Shown: positions 36,234 to 44,836 of the stretch, in pieces
How the letters are laid out: each line of letters opens with the position of its first letter
How positions within the stretch are numbered: position 1 is the first letter of the stretch
Source of the DNA: Allomesorhizobium sp043769475
Lineage (GTDB): Bacteria; Pseudomonadota; Alphaproteobacteria; Rhizobiales; Rhizobiaceae
Reading direction: 5' to 3'
Assembly (NCBI RefSeq): GCF_043769475.1
Contig: NZ_CP171729.1
Location: 1 to 64,000, forward strand
Length of the DNA: 64,000 bases
Notes under the pieces: generated by a model
What the model was told of the DNA's origin: nothing
Database searches by the model: none
The model's input: the letters and a program-made list of their open reading frames with translations, nothing else
Position numbers and translations under genes: made by a program

Positions 36234-37187
36234 ATGGTTGGAGATGACAAGGGCGAAGGCAACGGAACAGGCCTAAGTATCGGTAAAGAAATTGATCGCA
36301 GTCTTGCCGAGATCATCACCTCACTCCTAAAACCTGGGGCGACGGAAGTGGGCAATCTGCTAGGGGACACGATTGGCCTCGCAGCAGATCGAATGCGCTG
36401 GAAACGTCAACTCAATGCCCACATTGGCCTTGGAGAGGTTCGAAAGAAGCTTGAAGCTGCTAATGTTGACATGAAAGACATCACCCCTCCGAAGGAGGAA
36501 GAACTTCATCTTCTCATTAGCGGGCTCTCTCTCAGCGACGATGAAAATGTGCGAGACATGTGGGCGGGTTTGTTCGCCAAAGCGCTTGAGCCGAACTCCC
36601 AGGTTTCCGCCGAGCGACCGTTTATAAGCGTCCTTCAAAGTCTTTCTCCGATGGATGCTAAGGTTATTGATTTTCTTGCCTTCGCGGCCCGCACGGATGA
36701 GGATTTGCAACGAAACGCAAAAAAAATTATACCTAAAGATTTCGCCAAGGTTACCGCCGAAGAGAAAGAAATTATCAAAAAACATCAAACTGAAAATGTA
36801 GGTCGCCTGAGGGCGGCTATAAAATTAATTGAAGATAGAGAAGAAAAAAATAACTTGTCGATGTTCTCGGATTCGGCGTGGGCGGAAAACTTGATGCGCC
36901 AAGGAATAATAGAACGCCCTCCGCTTCTTGACCGCAATTCGAGCTCCCTGCGAATGCACTCGTTGGATGAGCGGGAACTTTTACGCGCAATCGAGCATCT
37001 TAACAGTAAGATTCTTTACATGGAACAATCAACCAAGCGAGGCGCTGCAGCGCCGGAAAAGCTGTTTTCCAAGGAGAAGTTCGGGCCACAAATCCAGCTA
37101 GAGGTGCAACTGAGCAAGTTCGGAAGGCGTTTTGCGGAAGCCTGCGGCTTGCTTCGAGATATTGCCAAAGGACAACACGGTGGCTGA
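36234..37187 (+). CDS. Abi-alpha (DUF4393) family protein
   Basis: 317 residues from ATG 36234. The region VGNLLGDTIGLAADRMRWKR, ANVDMKDITPPKEEELHLL and LSLSDDENVRDMWAGLFAKA then FISVLQSLSPMDAKVIDFLA follows the Abi-alpha/DUF4393 pattern, a family linked by annotation to abortive infection against phage; biochemical activity is not established. The C-terminal half is charged and may be coiled coil. The middle of the gene (about 36660-36860) is much more AT-rich than its surroundings, a sign of transfer. The RHH gene upstream is a possible regulator. Confidence 0.8.
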   Translation: MVGDDKGEGNGTGLSIGKEIDRSLAEIITSLLKPGATEVGNLLGDTIGLAADRMRWKRQLNAHIGLGEVRKKLEAANVDMKDITPPKEEELHLLISGLSLSDDENVRDMWAGLFAKALEPNSQVSAERPFISVLQSLSPMDAKVIDFLAFAARTDEDLQRNAKKIIPKDFAKVTAEEKEIIKKHQTENVGRLRAAIKLIEDREEKNNLSMFSDSAWAENLMRQGIIERPPLLDRNSSSLRMHSLDERELLRAIEHLNSKILYMEQSTKRGAAAPEKLFSKEKFGPQIQLEVQLSKFGRRFAEACGLLRDIAKGQHGG

Positions 37188-37254
37188 TGCAGAAGGCGAT
37201 TGTTTTGTCGCTTCCTACACCTTGGGGAATGCTGGCCCGGCCTGCATCATCTTC

Positions 37255-38241
37255 CTACCGGTGAGGAAATGCGGCCGGGTCGCGAAACTCTTGAAGTTTA
37301 TCGCCAGCCAAACCCAGCGCCTTTGCTGGAAGATATGCGAAGGGCCTCAACAAGCGATTTGGGAGCGCGTTCTCGTAATCGTACGGGACGCGTTCCGGGA
37401 TCGGCGTCGGCCCGCGACCGAAAACGAAATCCTCGTACCGCATAACAACCTCGTCCTCGCTTGGCTTGCGGCCAAGTTCGCGTTCGAGATCAATCGAAAT
37501 GCCGCGACGGAGATCGACCGGGATATCGGCATACTCGACCGCCACATCGACAGTTGACGCGTCCGGCCGCGATCCGGCTTCGAACATGAAGCCTTCAGTG
37601 TTCGTATCCCACAGCATTCCAGGCTGCTTGACGACGATCGGCAGCAGGAGCTTGTTGACCATCGCCTGAATTTCCATCTGGTTCGGCGCTTTTTCGTTCA
37701 GCCGTTTAAACGTCTCCATTTCAGAGGCCAACACGTTCTGGAACGCGGCGATCCGCTTGGCAGCCGCTTCGCGCTCCGAACCCTCTTTGCCGACCGCCGT
37801 AATGCCGACAGCGGCCAATTGGTTTTCGGCTTGGGAAAACGCCGCCGTCAGTGTGATGCCTTCCTCCCGAGCCTTGCGCTGATCGGTCAGCGCCGTTGTC
37901 TGGAGCCCGGTCAATTCCTTGATCGCCTCTTTCGACAGACGGTCGCGGTAATCGTTCAGATCGACGCCCGCAAACTCAGTCGGGCTCATCGCAGCTTCGC
38001 GGCGCATGGCGTACAGCAAGCCGTCGTCGCTTTCGATCTCCTGCCGCTTCGCCGCCGCCTCGACATAACCCCAGGCTGATGACACGGCAGCCATGCCCGC
38101 CGCTTGACGGATTTCCATCGGCACATTGTCAGGCGTGCCGCCCTGATTGACGTAATTCCACAGTTCCGCCTTGGCGGCTTGCTCTTGCGCTTCAAGGATG
38201 GATTCCCTGACGAATTGCACCTGCTTTGGCGTAAACGGCAT
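37255..38241 (-). CDS. Phage virion/injection-type protein, probably N-terminally truncated
   Basis: 328 residues, ATG 38241 to stop 37255. LWNYVNQGGTPDNVPMEIR, EIESDDGLLYAMRREAAM, SPTEFAGVDLNDYRDRLS and ELTGLQTTALTDQRKA form a series (short loop with N-V-P, then L-Y-x-M-R, F-x-x-x-D-L-x-x-Y-R) that I know from large phage internal virion or tail-associated proteins, where it lies well inside the chain. The C-terminal part (VDVAVEYADIPVDLRRG, YDYENALPNRLL) is native-looking. It is probably the 3' end of a longer prophage gene. Lone survivor: no other structural gene is nearby. Confidence 0.5.
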   Translation of the reverse strand: MPFTPKQVQFVRESILEAQEQAAKAELWNYVNQGGTPDNVPMEIRQAAGMAAVSSAWGYVEAAAKRQEIESDDGLLYAMRREAAMSPTEFAGVDLNDYRDRLSKEAIKELTGLQTTALTDQRKAREEGITLTAAFSQAENQLAAVGITAVGKEGSEREAAAKRIAAFQNVLASEMETFKRLNEKAPNQMEIQAMVNKLLLPIVVKQPGMLWDTNTEGFMFEAGSRPDASTVDVAVEYADIPVDLRRGISIDLERELGRKPSEDEVVMRYEDFVFGRGPTPIPERVPYDYENALPNRLLRPFAYLPAKALGLAGDKLQEFRDPAAFPHR

Positions 38242-38386
38242 TGCGGCGCAAACCTGTAATTTGGCCGACAGTGGTCCACGAATGGTTGCCGCGTGACGTC
38301 ACCTTAACATTTGCAAACATGCCGTAGTGCAGCCGGGGGAATATGGTTAGGTGCAGGCATGCGCGGGCAAATGGCGAGTGATTGAG

Positions 38387-39202
38387 ATGACCGCAGGAAT
38401 GAGCATTCCATATCCACCCGATGCGTTCCTCGCGGAACTCGGCCGGCTTGTGGCCCTGTCATCTCGATTGGAATTGGAATTTGACATGCTGTTTGTCAGC
38501 GAGGTCATCTTCCGTGGACGCCACAGCGGCCGCGTGGAAGAAATTCGCGCGAGCAACTTGATGGGCATGCCGCTCGACAAGCGCATTGCTTTGATCCGCA
38601 AGGTCTTCGAAGCCGATCAGGCTAAGTCCAAGCTGTCTTTCGCGGAGTTGGAACCGACCTTGAACAGGTATGCAGCCGCTAGAACGGCCCGTAACAGGTT
38701 TTCCCATGGGCAATTGACTTTGGTGATGGACAAGGAGGGGAGGATTGATCCGGAAGCGGCGCAGCTGATGTACAAGAGTTGGAAGGCCAAGGCCGCGCAT
38801 GTCGCACCTGATGGTGATCCGCTCTGCTTCGCTCAGTTGCTCAGTTCCAGCGCCGGCCACATCGATCGGGACAGGTTTGCTGTATGCGCCTGGAAACAGT
38901 TCGATGACGTTCCCATCGCCGGCAATCCTCCTGCCCGTCTTGGCGCAAAGACTGCATCATCGTCGGCACCCATGTTATCGCCCCGCAGAAGCATGGCAAT
39001 CGGCTTCGCGGCGAGGCCGTCGATGAAAGTCGATAGATCATTGGCACGCACCAGGCGGCGCTTTCCGATCTTGATGGAGCGCAGCCGCCCCGTGCGGATC
39101 AGTTCAAAGACTGATGTGCGACCCAGCCGCGTTTCGCGCACCAGGTCTTGGATCGACAGCAGCTTAGTATCGTTCATGTCAGTCCGCCTCGCGTTTGGAT
39201 GA
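38387..39202 (+). CDS. Hypothetical protein; last ~110 codons likely non-native
   Basis: ATG 38387 opens MTAGMSIPYPPDAFLAELGR, a helical protein with EFDMLFVSEVIFRGRHSGRV, KRIALIRKVFEADQAKS and RTARNRFSHGQLTLVMDKEG. The RNRFSHGQL piece resembles the conserved R-N-x-x-(A/S)-H-G of HEPN-like or cell-surface-independent hypothetical proteins, but I cannot assign a family. From about 38870 the frame runs antisense to the excisionase-like gene and loses protein character, suggesting the original 3' end was lost by recombination. Confidence 0.45.
   Translation: MTAGMSIPYPPDAFLAELGRLVALSSRLELEFDMLFVSEVIFRGRHSGRVEEIRASNLMGMPLDKRIALIRKVFEADQAKSKLSFAELEPTLNRYAAARTARNRFSHGQLTLVMDKEGRIDPEAAQLMYKSWKAKAAHVAPDGDPLCFAQLLSSSAGHIDRDRFAVCAWKQFDDVPIAGNPPARLGAKTASSSAPMLSPRRSMAIGFAARPSMKVDRSLARTRRRFPILMERSRPVRISSKTDVRPSRVSRTRSWIDSSLVSFMSVRLAFG
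38833..39177 (-). CDS. Excisionase/AlpA-like helix-turn-helix protein
   Basis: 114 residues from ATG 39177. The start MNDTKLLSIQDLVRETRLGR, TSVFELIRTGRLRSIKIGKR, RLVRANDLSTFIDGLAAKP is a MerR-like winged helix of the excisionase class (xis/AlpA), which control integration or phage genes. The region upstream (39200-39340) is AT-rich and could hold its promoter. Convergent overlap with the hypothetical gene on the other strand. No intact integrase is adjacent. Confidence 0.75.
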   Translation of the reverse strand: MNDTKLLSIQDLVRETRLGRTSVFELIRTGRLRSIKIGKRRLVRANDLSTFIDGLAAKPIAMLLRGDNMGADDDAVFAPRRAGGLPAMGTSSNCFQAHTANLSRSMWPALELSN

Positions 39203-39446
39203 ACACGACTGAACTGCTACGACCAATGGTTGGCATCACCGATCGCGCAAACGCGACATCCGATGTGTTTTATTTGCGACATTTTGCCAGCAAGGCAAAC
39301 CAGGCGGTTTTGCCGATTTGTTGCTATATCGTTGCTATGGGGACTGGTTTTTACCGACGCAATTCAAAAATGTCGAGAATTATCAATGCTCTAGCAGGCC
39401 GTCGAAAAAGCCGCTCGCCGTCGAGTGACGATCATGATTCATTTTG

Positions 39447-39585
39447 TCTGAAGGATTCGGAGGATGAATCGTGCAGGGCAGCGATAGTCGGACTGGCGAA
39501 CTGTTCAGATCCTATGAGGAGGTGGTTAGCGACCGGCGCGGTGGCAAAGTGAGGTCGCCAAAACATCTCACCTTGGAGGCTAAAC
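39447..39585 (+). ncRNA. Candidate bridge-RNA region of the IS110 element
   Basis: IS110 recombinases use an RNA encoded in the non-coding end beside the transposase gene to choose target and donor. The segment upstream of the transposase contains short repeated words (GGATTCGGAGGATG; AGGAGGTGGTTAGCGACC; GGTGGCAAAG; GAGGTCGCC) able to form stems. Position and family suggest it; the structure was not computed. Confidence 0.3.
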
Positions 39586-40746
39586 ATGCCAGTCGCAGTT
39601 CGCCAACTGGAAGCACCGACCGCTATCCGCACCCATCTTGGCGCAATTTTTGTGTCGTTGGAATTGAGCCGCTCGACATGGCTAATCACGTCGCTGTTGC
39701 CGGGTGGCGGAGAGAAGATGTCGAAGCATATGGTGGCGGCGGGCGATGTCGCCGGCCTGCTAGCGCGGTTTGCCGAGCTCAAGCGGAGGGCTGAGGCGCG
39801 AAGCGGGACATGCTTTCCGATCATCGTGATCCAGGAAGCGGGACTCGACGGCTTCTGGATCCACCGGGTACTGGAGGCCGAGGGGATCGAGAGCCACGTC
39901 GTGGATCCGGCCTCGGTCGCCACGTCGCGTCGGCGGCGGCGGGCCAACACCGACAAGATCGACGGCGAGGCGCTGGTGCGCGCACTGCTCGCCTACAAGC
40001 GAGGCGAGCCGCGCGTGTCTGCGATGCTGCGGGTTCCCACACCCGAGGAAGAGGATCGCCGCCGTATAGCACGCGAGCGCAAAGCATTGACGAATGAGCG
40101 CACACGCCACATCAATCGCCTCAAGGGGCTGCTGTTTGCACAAGGCATATCCGGCTATGAGCCGTTGCGCCGCGACCGGCGCGAGCGGCTGGAGGGACTG
40201 AAGACCGGTGACGGTCGTGCGTTGCCTGTTCATCTGAAGCGGCAGATTGGCCGCGAACTCGACCGGCTCGAGCTGCTGATCGACCAGATCAAGGTGGTAG
40301 AGGCCGAACGCGACGCCATGCTTACTGCTGAGCTGGCCGTCTCGCCCGCTCCGGCGATGCTGCTCGCTCTGAAAGGCATCGGACCGGAGTTTGCCGCCGT
40401 CTTGTGGTCGGAAGGTTTGTCCCGCCACTACGATAACCGGCGACAGCTTGCCGCCTATGCCGGCCTGGCGGCGACGCCCTGGAAGAGTGGTGCGATCGAT
40501 CACGAGCAGGGGGTGTCGAAATCAGGTAATCCGAGGCTGCGAACGACGCTGGTCCAGATGGCCTGGCTGTGGGTGCGCCATCAGCCGCGCTCGGCACTCA
40601 CCTTATGGTTCAAGGAGCGGGTGAAGCAGAACAACGGCCGGCTGAAAAAGACGATGATCGTGGCGCTCGCCCGCAAGCTGCTCGTGGTGCTGTGGAAATA
40701 CGTCAACTCCGGCGTTGTCATCGAGGGGGCCATGACGGTCGCCTAA
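39586..40746 (+). CDS. IS110-family transposase (DEDD recombinase)
   Basis: 386 residues from ATG 39586, with TTGGAGG 7 bp upstream. FVSLELSRSTWLITSLLPGG is the start of the RuvC-like DEDD domain, IIVIQEAGLDGFWIHRVLEA and VDPASVATSRRRRRANTDKI,DGEALVRALL contain the second acidic and the NTDKID core, and LLALKGIGPEFAAVLWSEGL, LAAYAGLAATPWKSGAIDHE, GVSKSGNPRLRTTLVQMAW form the C-terminal Tnp_20 domain with the catalytic serine region. No stop or shift breaks it, so this is the one insertion sequence here that appears active. Confidence 0.93.
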   Translation: MPVAVRQLEAPTAIRTHLGAIFVSLELSRSTWLITSLLPGGGEKMSKHMVAAGDVAGLLARFAELKRRAEARSGTCFPIIVIQEAGLDGFWIHRVLEAEGIESHVVDPASVATSRRRRRANTDKIDGEALVRALLAYKRGEPRVSAMLRVPTPEEEDRRRIARERKALTNERTRHINRLKGLLFAQGISGYEPLRRDRRERLEGLKTGDGRALPVHLKRQIGRELDRLELLIDQIKVVEAERDAMLTAELAVSPAPAMLLALKGIGPEFAAVLWSEGLSRHYDNRRQLAAYAGLAATPWKSGAIDHEQGVSKSGNPRLRTTLVQMAWLWVRHQPRSALTLWFKERVKQNNGRLKKTMIVALARKLLVVLWKYVNSGVVIEGAMTVA

Positions 40747-41041
40747 TGCGCTACATCCACCGAATTCTGCTATCTTCCAGGACCTGATCTGTCCTGGCGG
40801 ATCCAGGTGGACGAACCGGCACGTAGCGTGGCTTCAAAATGCCGTTGTCTCAGAATGGTCTCGTCCCCTGAGCCCTTGTCCGCCGCAAGCGGGATGTTGG
40901 TGCCGCTGCTTCGAACAGCGACCGTGTATAAGTTGGATCTGGCTCGGGGGAACGAGCCGCGTCATGCAATCGGGCTCAGACCATGGATACCGCAAACCAA
41001 CGGACCCCAAAATGCGGAGCCTAAAAGCCTTGACACTCCTC

Positions 41042-41395
41042 ATATAAGCTACGTGGATCTTGAGGCGCGGGTTCGGCGAAACCATCCGCTCCGCGCGATC
41101 CGGGGGTCGTAAACGAGGCGCTGGCGGCGCTGGCGGACGATTTTGCGGCGCTTTACTCGCCGATCGGGCGACCGTCGATCCCGCCGGAGAAGTTGTTGCG
41201 GGCGATGCTTCTGCAGGCGTTCTATTCGATCCGTTGGGAACGGCTTCTGATGGAGCGGCTTGAATACGATCTCCTGTTCCGCTGGTTTGTCGGCATCGGC
41301 GTCGATGATGCGGCATGGGATCACTCGGTGTTCTCGAAGAACCGGGACCGGCTGCTGGAAGGCGACATCGCGGCGAAGTTCTTAGGCGCGGTGCT
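41042..41395 (+). pseudogene. IS5-family transposase N-terminal relic
   Basis: ISYVDLEARVRRNHPLRAIR, a frameshift near 41103, then EALAALADDFAALYSPIGRP, SIPPEKLLRAMLLQAFYSIR, MERLEYDLLFRWFVGIGVDD and HSVFSKNRDRLLEGDIA: the DUF772 part of IS5-type transposases. The catalytic DDE half is gone after about 41395. Confidence 0.85.
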
Positions 41396-41603
41396 GTCGT
41401 CGCTCACGCATGGCCGAGTTCCAGCACCTGGCGAACAAAGAGTTGCCCTTCGGTTGGAATATAGCTCCACTTCGTCACAAAACTGAAATTAAACACCGAT
41501 ATTTGCTGCCGCGATACGCCGATGGCTGACTGCGAGCGTATCCCCCAAACGTCGCGGCCGGGCCGTCGATGAGTTGAGCTCTTCTCTGACTGCCCGGAGC
41601 AAA

Positions 41604-41814
41604 ATGACCAGTCTGCTTACTCTCTGGCGCAGCGTCTCTGCTGCATTCGCCTTCGACGGTGTCTTGTTCGGCACCTGGGCATCTCGCGTGCCCGCGGTGG
41701 TGGCCCGCTTCGATATGAGTGAGGCGGGGCTCGGAGTGCTGTTGTTGTTTCTGGGCCCGGCGCGCTGATCTCGTTCCCTATCGCGGGCCGGCTTTCCGGC
41801 AGTCAGGGCGCTTA
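41604..41814 (+). pseudogene. MFS transporter N-terminal fragment
   Basis: MTSLLTLWRSVSAAFAFDGV, LFGTWASRVPAVVARFDMSE, AGLGVLLLFLGP, then a shift to ALISFPIAGRLSGSQGA: the first two membrane segments and the G-R-L-x-x loop of a major facilitator permease. It stops where the rpiR repeat unit begins (about 41816). Confidence 0.7.
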
Positions 41815-41834
41815 AAGGAACAGGTATTTTGGTA

Positions 41835-42662
41835 ATGAACATCAACTCACCGGCGACGACAGCGGCACGGCATGAGAATATCCTGGTTCGCTTGCAGGAG
41901 GACTTCGATCTTCTGCCAAACGCGCTAGCGCAGATCGCCAAGTACATCCTGGAGAATCCTGAAAAGGTGCTACACCAATCGGTCGCGGAGCTAGGCGAAT
42001 TCGCGGGCAGTGGCGAAGCAAGCATTTTGCGGCTTTGCCGGCAGATCGGCTTTTCCGGCTTTCGCAATTTCAAGCTGGCACTGGCGGCGGAGATCGGCCG
42101 CCCCGGGCTTCCTTCCGCCGGCCCCGAACAGCCCGATCAAGTCTTGCAGTCACTGCACGATTCCATGGCGCAGAACCTTGCCATCGCACACAGCAATGCG
42201 GAACCCGAAACGCTTGCTAAGGTTGCTGCGGCGCTTGCGGCAAGTCGAAGGATCGATCTCTATGGAGCGGGGATGTCGGGCGTGACCGCTGAATTGCTTG
42301 CTTATAGGCTCTTGCGCGTTGGGCTTACGGCCTTGGCGTTCAGAAGTTCCAACATGGCTCACGAGGTCGCCAGCGGGCTCGGTCCGGGATGCGTGGCAAT
42401 CGGCTTCTCGATTTCGGGGTTGTCGGTTGACACCGTGCAGTTCCTCAAGGCGTCGCGTTCCGCCGGGGCGGTGACGGTCGCCATCACCAACCGCCGGGCT
42501 CGCAGCCCCTTGGGTGAAACCGCAGACTTTAACCTGCAGGCGTCGAGCCTTCATGACCTCCCGATCGGTGCAATGCTGACGCCGATGGTCGGCAAGATCT
42601 TCGTCATAGAGAGCCTGATGGTGGCGCTTGGCAAGGCGATGGACAACCCGCCAAAAAAATGA
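41835..42662 (+). CDS. RpiR/MurR-family transcriptional regulator (copy A)
   Basis: 275 residues from ATG 41835. An N-terminal helix-turn-helix (VAELGEFAGSGEASILRLCR, IGFSGFRNFKLALAAEI) precedes a C-terminal SIS sugar-phosphate isomerase-like domain (RRIDLYGAGMSGVTAELLAY, GPGCVAIGFSISGLSVDTVQ, VAITNRRARSPLGETAD). Such proteins sense phosphosugars. It lies directly in front of the ABC importer operon and probably controls it. A near-identical copy stands in inverted orientation at 50165-50995; this copy has an extra Arg (NRRARS). Confidence 0.92.
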   Translation: MNINSPATTAARHENILVRLQEDFDLLPNALAQIAKYILENPEKVLHQSVAELGEFAGSGEASILRLCRQIGFSGFRNFKLALAAEIGRPGLPSAGPEQPDQVLQSLHDSMAQNLAIAHSNAEPETLAKVAAALAASRRIDLYGAGMSGVTAELLAYRLLRVGLTALAFRSSNMAHEVASGLGPGCVAIGFSISGLSVDTVQFLKASRSAGAVTVAITNRRARSPLGETADFNLQASSLHDLPIGAMLTPMVGKIFVIESLMVALGKAMDNPPKK

Positions 42663-42735
42663 AATTAAACTCCATTCTGTCATGAGGATGAAATAAAGCA
42701 CCAATACAGCTGCCGCCAACCGAAAGGAACCCGGA
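42663..42735 (+). promoter_or_regulatory. Putative RpiR operator/promoter of the importer operon
   Basis: Between rpiR and the ATPase gene lie two similar words, ATGAAATTAAA (about 42660) and ATGAAATAAAG (about 42689), about 29 bp apart. The corresponding spacer beside the second rpiR copy also keeps two such words (TGAAATAAA and ATGAAATAAC). Conservation in both copies while the ATPase decays suggests a regulator-binding site. Confidence 0.35.
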
Positions 42736-43881
42736 ATGGCAGCTTTGGACCTCCATATAGACAAGATCAGCAAGAGCTTTGGGGCGACGGCTGTCCTTCG
42801 CGATGTTTCCCTTAGAGTCGCCGCCGGCGAATTCGTCACCCTGCTCGGGCCTTCCGGCTGCGGCAAGTCCACGCTTCTGCGCATCATCGCGGGGCTCGAG
42901 CGTGCGGACCAGGGTCACGTGCGCGCCGGCGGCAGGGAACTGGAAAGTGTCGCGCCGAAGGATCGAGACTTGGCCTTCGTATTCCAGAGCTATGCGCTCT
43001 ATCCGCACTTGAGCGTCTACGACAATATCGCAGCGCCCCTGGTCATGCGGGAACTGACCAGCCTGGAACGGGTTCCCGTGATCGGCCCTCTGCTGCCCGG
43101 AGCCGTCGAACGAAATCGCTCGATCGAGGCGCGGGTCCGGAAGACCTCTGCTCTCCTCAAGCTCGACACGCTGCTGGATCGCCGCCCGGCGGCACTCTCC
43201 GGTGGACAGCGGCAGCGCGTGGCACTTGGGCGCGCAATGGTGCGCAAGCCGAAGATCTTTCTGATGGACGAGCCACTGGCGAACCTCGACGCAGCGCTGC
43301 GCATCCACACGCGCGGCGAAATCGCGCGGCTCCACAAGGAAATGAAGACGACAACGGTGTTCGTGACCCACGACCAGGCTGAGGCGGCAGCGCTGTCGGA
43401 TCGGGTTGCCGTGATGTTCGGCGGCGAAATCCGCCAGATCGCAAGTCCGGCCGATCTCTATCGCGATCCCATCGATCTGGAGGTGGCGCGATTCCTCGCG
43501 CAGCCGTTCCTGAACGAACTGGCTGTGACCGCGCCGATTGGCGGCGCGCTTCCGATCGGTGGCAGCAGGATCGTCATTCGCGATGCGGTTGGATGCCGAG
43601 AGGCCGGGACGCTGGCCTTCCGGCCCGAACATGCGGCCCTAGTCGGTCGCGACCAGCAGGGCGCTTTGCCGGTTCGCGTCATCCGCATCGAGCATACCGG
43701 GACTGATGCCCAGGTGTTTGTCGACGACGACGGCGCCGAGTTCGTCGTCCGCATTGCTGCCGAGCTCGCTCAGTCGCTGCAGGTCGGAGAGGATCTCGGA
43801 CTGACGATCGACCCGGAAAAGGCCTGGTTCTTTCCCGCAAGTGGATCCCGGCACCGTCGCAACCAGATGAAGGCCGCGTGA
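42736..43881 (+). CDS. ABC transporter ATPase, CUT1/UgpC-MalK type
   Basis: 381 residues; AAAGGAAC precedes ATG 42736. It energises import at the inner membrane. Walker A GPSGCGKST (~38-46), Q-loop FVFQSYALYPHLSVYDN, signature LSGGQRQRVALGRAMVRKP, Walker B IFLMDEPLANLDAAL and switch His TVFVTHDQAEA are complete. The C-terminal OB-type domain (RVIRIEHTGTDAQVFVDDD) is typical of MalK/UgpC ATPases. A short insertion after Q-loop (RVPVIGPLLPGAVERNRS) is unusual. First structural gene of the operon; 1 bp separates it from the permease. Substrate cannot be read from sequence. Confidence 0.95.
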   Translation: MAALDLHIDKISKSFGATAVLRDVSLRVAAGEFVTLLGPSGCGKSTLLRIIAGLERADQGHVRAGGRELESVAPKDRDLAFVFQSYALYPHLSVYDNIAAPLVMRELTSLERVPVIGPLLPGAVERNRSIEARVRKTSALLKLDTLLDRRPAALSGGQRQRVALGRAMVRKPKIFLMDEPLANLDAALRIHTRGEIARLHKEMKTTTVFVTHDQAEAAALSDRVAVMFGGEIRQIASPADLYRDPIDLEVARFLAQPFLNELAVTAPIGGALPIGGSRIVIRDAVGCREAGTLAFRPEHAALVGRDQQGALPVRVIRIEHTGTDAQVFVDDDGAEFVVRIAAELAQSLQVGEDLGLTIDPEKAWFFPASGSRHRRNQMKAA

Positions 43882-43882
43882 C

Positions 43883-44836
43883 ATGGCCGCGGTTGACGAC
43901 ATCTCGGTCAGTCCGCAGACCACACAAATGCCGACCCGGTATCGGTCAGGGGGTGAACAGGCGAAGGCCGGCATCATTCTCGCATTGCCGGCGACGCTGT
44001 TGCTGGCGGCTCTAATGGTCGGACCTGCCATTCTCGTCCTGGTCCTGTCGTTCACGGACGCATCGCTCGGATTGGTGAGCATCCGCTTTGTCGGACTCGA
44101 CAATTATGTCCGCATGCTGAGCGACCCGGGCTTTGCGATCAGCCTGCGCAACACCGCGCTCTATGTGCTCGTGGTCGTGCCGGTTTCGATCGGGTGGGGT
44201 CTGCTTGTCGCACTCCTTCTCGCACGCGCGCGCTTTGCCGCCTTTTATCGCACCGTGTACTTTCTGCCGGTCGCCGCTACCCTTGTGGCGCTCGCCACCG
44301 CCTGGGAGGCGATTCTGCATCCCAGCCTCGGCGTCGCCAACGCGCTGCTCCAGCTCCTCGGCGCATCGCCGGTCAGGTTCCTGTCCGATCCGTCTACAGC
44401 GCTCTATGCGCTAGCGGGAATCGGAATCTGGCAGCTGGTCGGCTTCAACATGATCCTGTTCCTGGCCGGGCTCTCGATCATTCCGGAGAAACTCTACGAA
44501 GCCGCGGCAATTGACGGCGCGGACAGGGGGCTGAAGCGCTTCCTGCTCGTGACCTGGCCAATGCTGGCGCCAGTGACGCTGTTCGTCACTGTGATGACGA
44601 TCATCCGCGCCTTTTCGGTGTTCGAGACGGTCGCGGTCCTGACCCAAGGCGGGCCGGTCAAGTCGACCACCGTCATTCTCTACACCTTCTATGAGGAAGG
44701 TTTCCGCTTCTTCCGGGTGGGCTATGCGTCGGCGATCGCCGTTTCCTTCTTCGTCTTCGTGACCGTGCTGTCGCTCCTCCAGATGCGGTTCTCCGACCGC
44801 CGGGCCGACTCGAAAACCAGGGGCGGCCGGTCATGA
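43883..44836 (+). CDS. ABC permease, UgpA-type
   Basis: 317 residues. Six hydrophobic segments, starting AGIILALPATLLLAALMVGP, AILVLVLSFTDA, and the permease loop EAAAIDGADRGLKRFLLVTW (EAA-x3-G-x9-I/L) that contacts the ATPase. UgpA/MalF-like by size and loop. It overlaps the next permease gene by four bases (ATGA), showing translational coupling. Works with its partner as the membrane channel of the importer. Confidence 0.93.
   Translation: MAAVDDISVSPQTTQMPTRYRSGGEQAKAGIILALPATLLLAALMVGPAILVLVLSFTDASLGLVSIRFVGLDNYVRMLSDPGFAISLRNTALYVLVVVPVSIGWGLLVALLLARARFAAFYRTVYFLPVAATLVALATAWEAILHPSLGVANALLQLLGASPVRFLSDPSTALYALAGIGIWQLVGFNMILFLAGLSIIPEKLYEAAAIDGADRGLKRFLLVTWPMLAPVTLFVTVMTIIRAFSVFETVAVLTQGGPVKSTTVILYTFYEEGFRFFRVGYASAIAVSFFVFVTVLSLLQMRFSDRRADSKTRGGRS

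Larger units (their letters stand above)
39395..41035 (+). mobile_element. IS110-family insertion sequence (ends approximate)
   Basis: An intact transposase (39586-40746) with about 190 bp of non-coding sequence before it and about 290 bp after it. IS110 elements lack clear inverted repeats, so both ends are estimated from where neighbouring relics resume: the excisionase region on the left and an IS5 fragment from 41042 on the right. Confidence 0.65.
41816..42760 (+). repeat. Long inverted repeat, copy A (rpiR plus start of ATPase gene)
   Basis: From AAGGAACAGGTAT through the whole rpiR gene, the intergenic region and the first codons of the ABC ATPase. Nearly the same sequence in reverse orientation lies at 50070-51013. 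Confidence 0.85.

Noticed and set aside
36007..36276. An extra gene between the RHH and Abi-alpha genes
   Set aside because: It overlaps both neighbours, has no ribosome site and no recognisable pattern.
38870..39202. Native C terminus of the plus-strand hypothetical gene
   Set aside because: This part is antisense to the excisionase-like gene and Ser/Arg-rich, so it is probably read-through.
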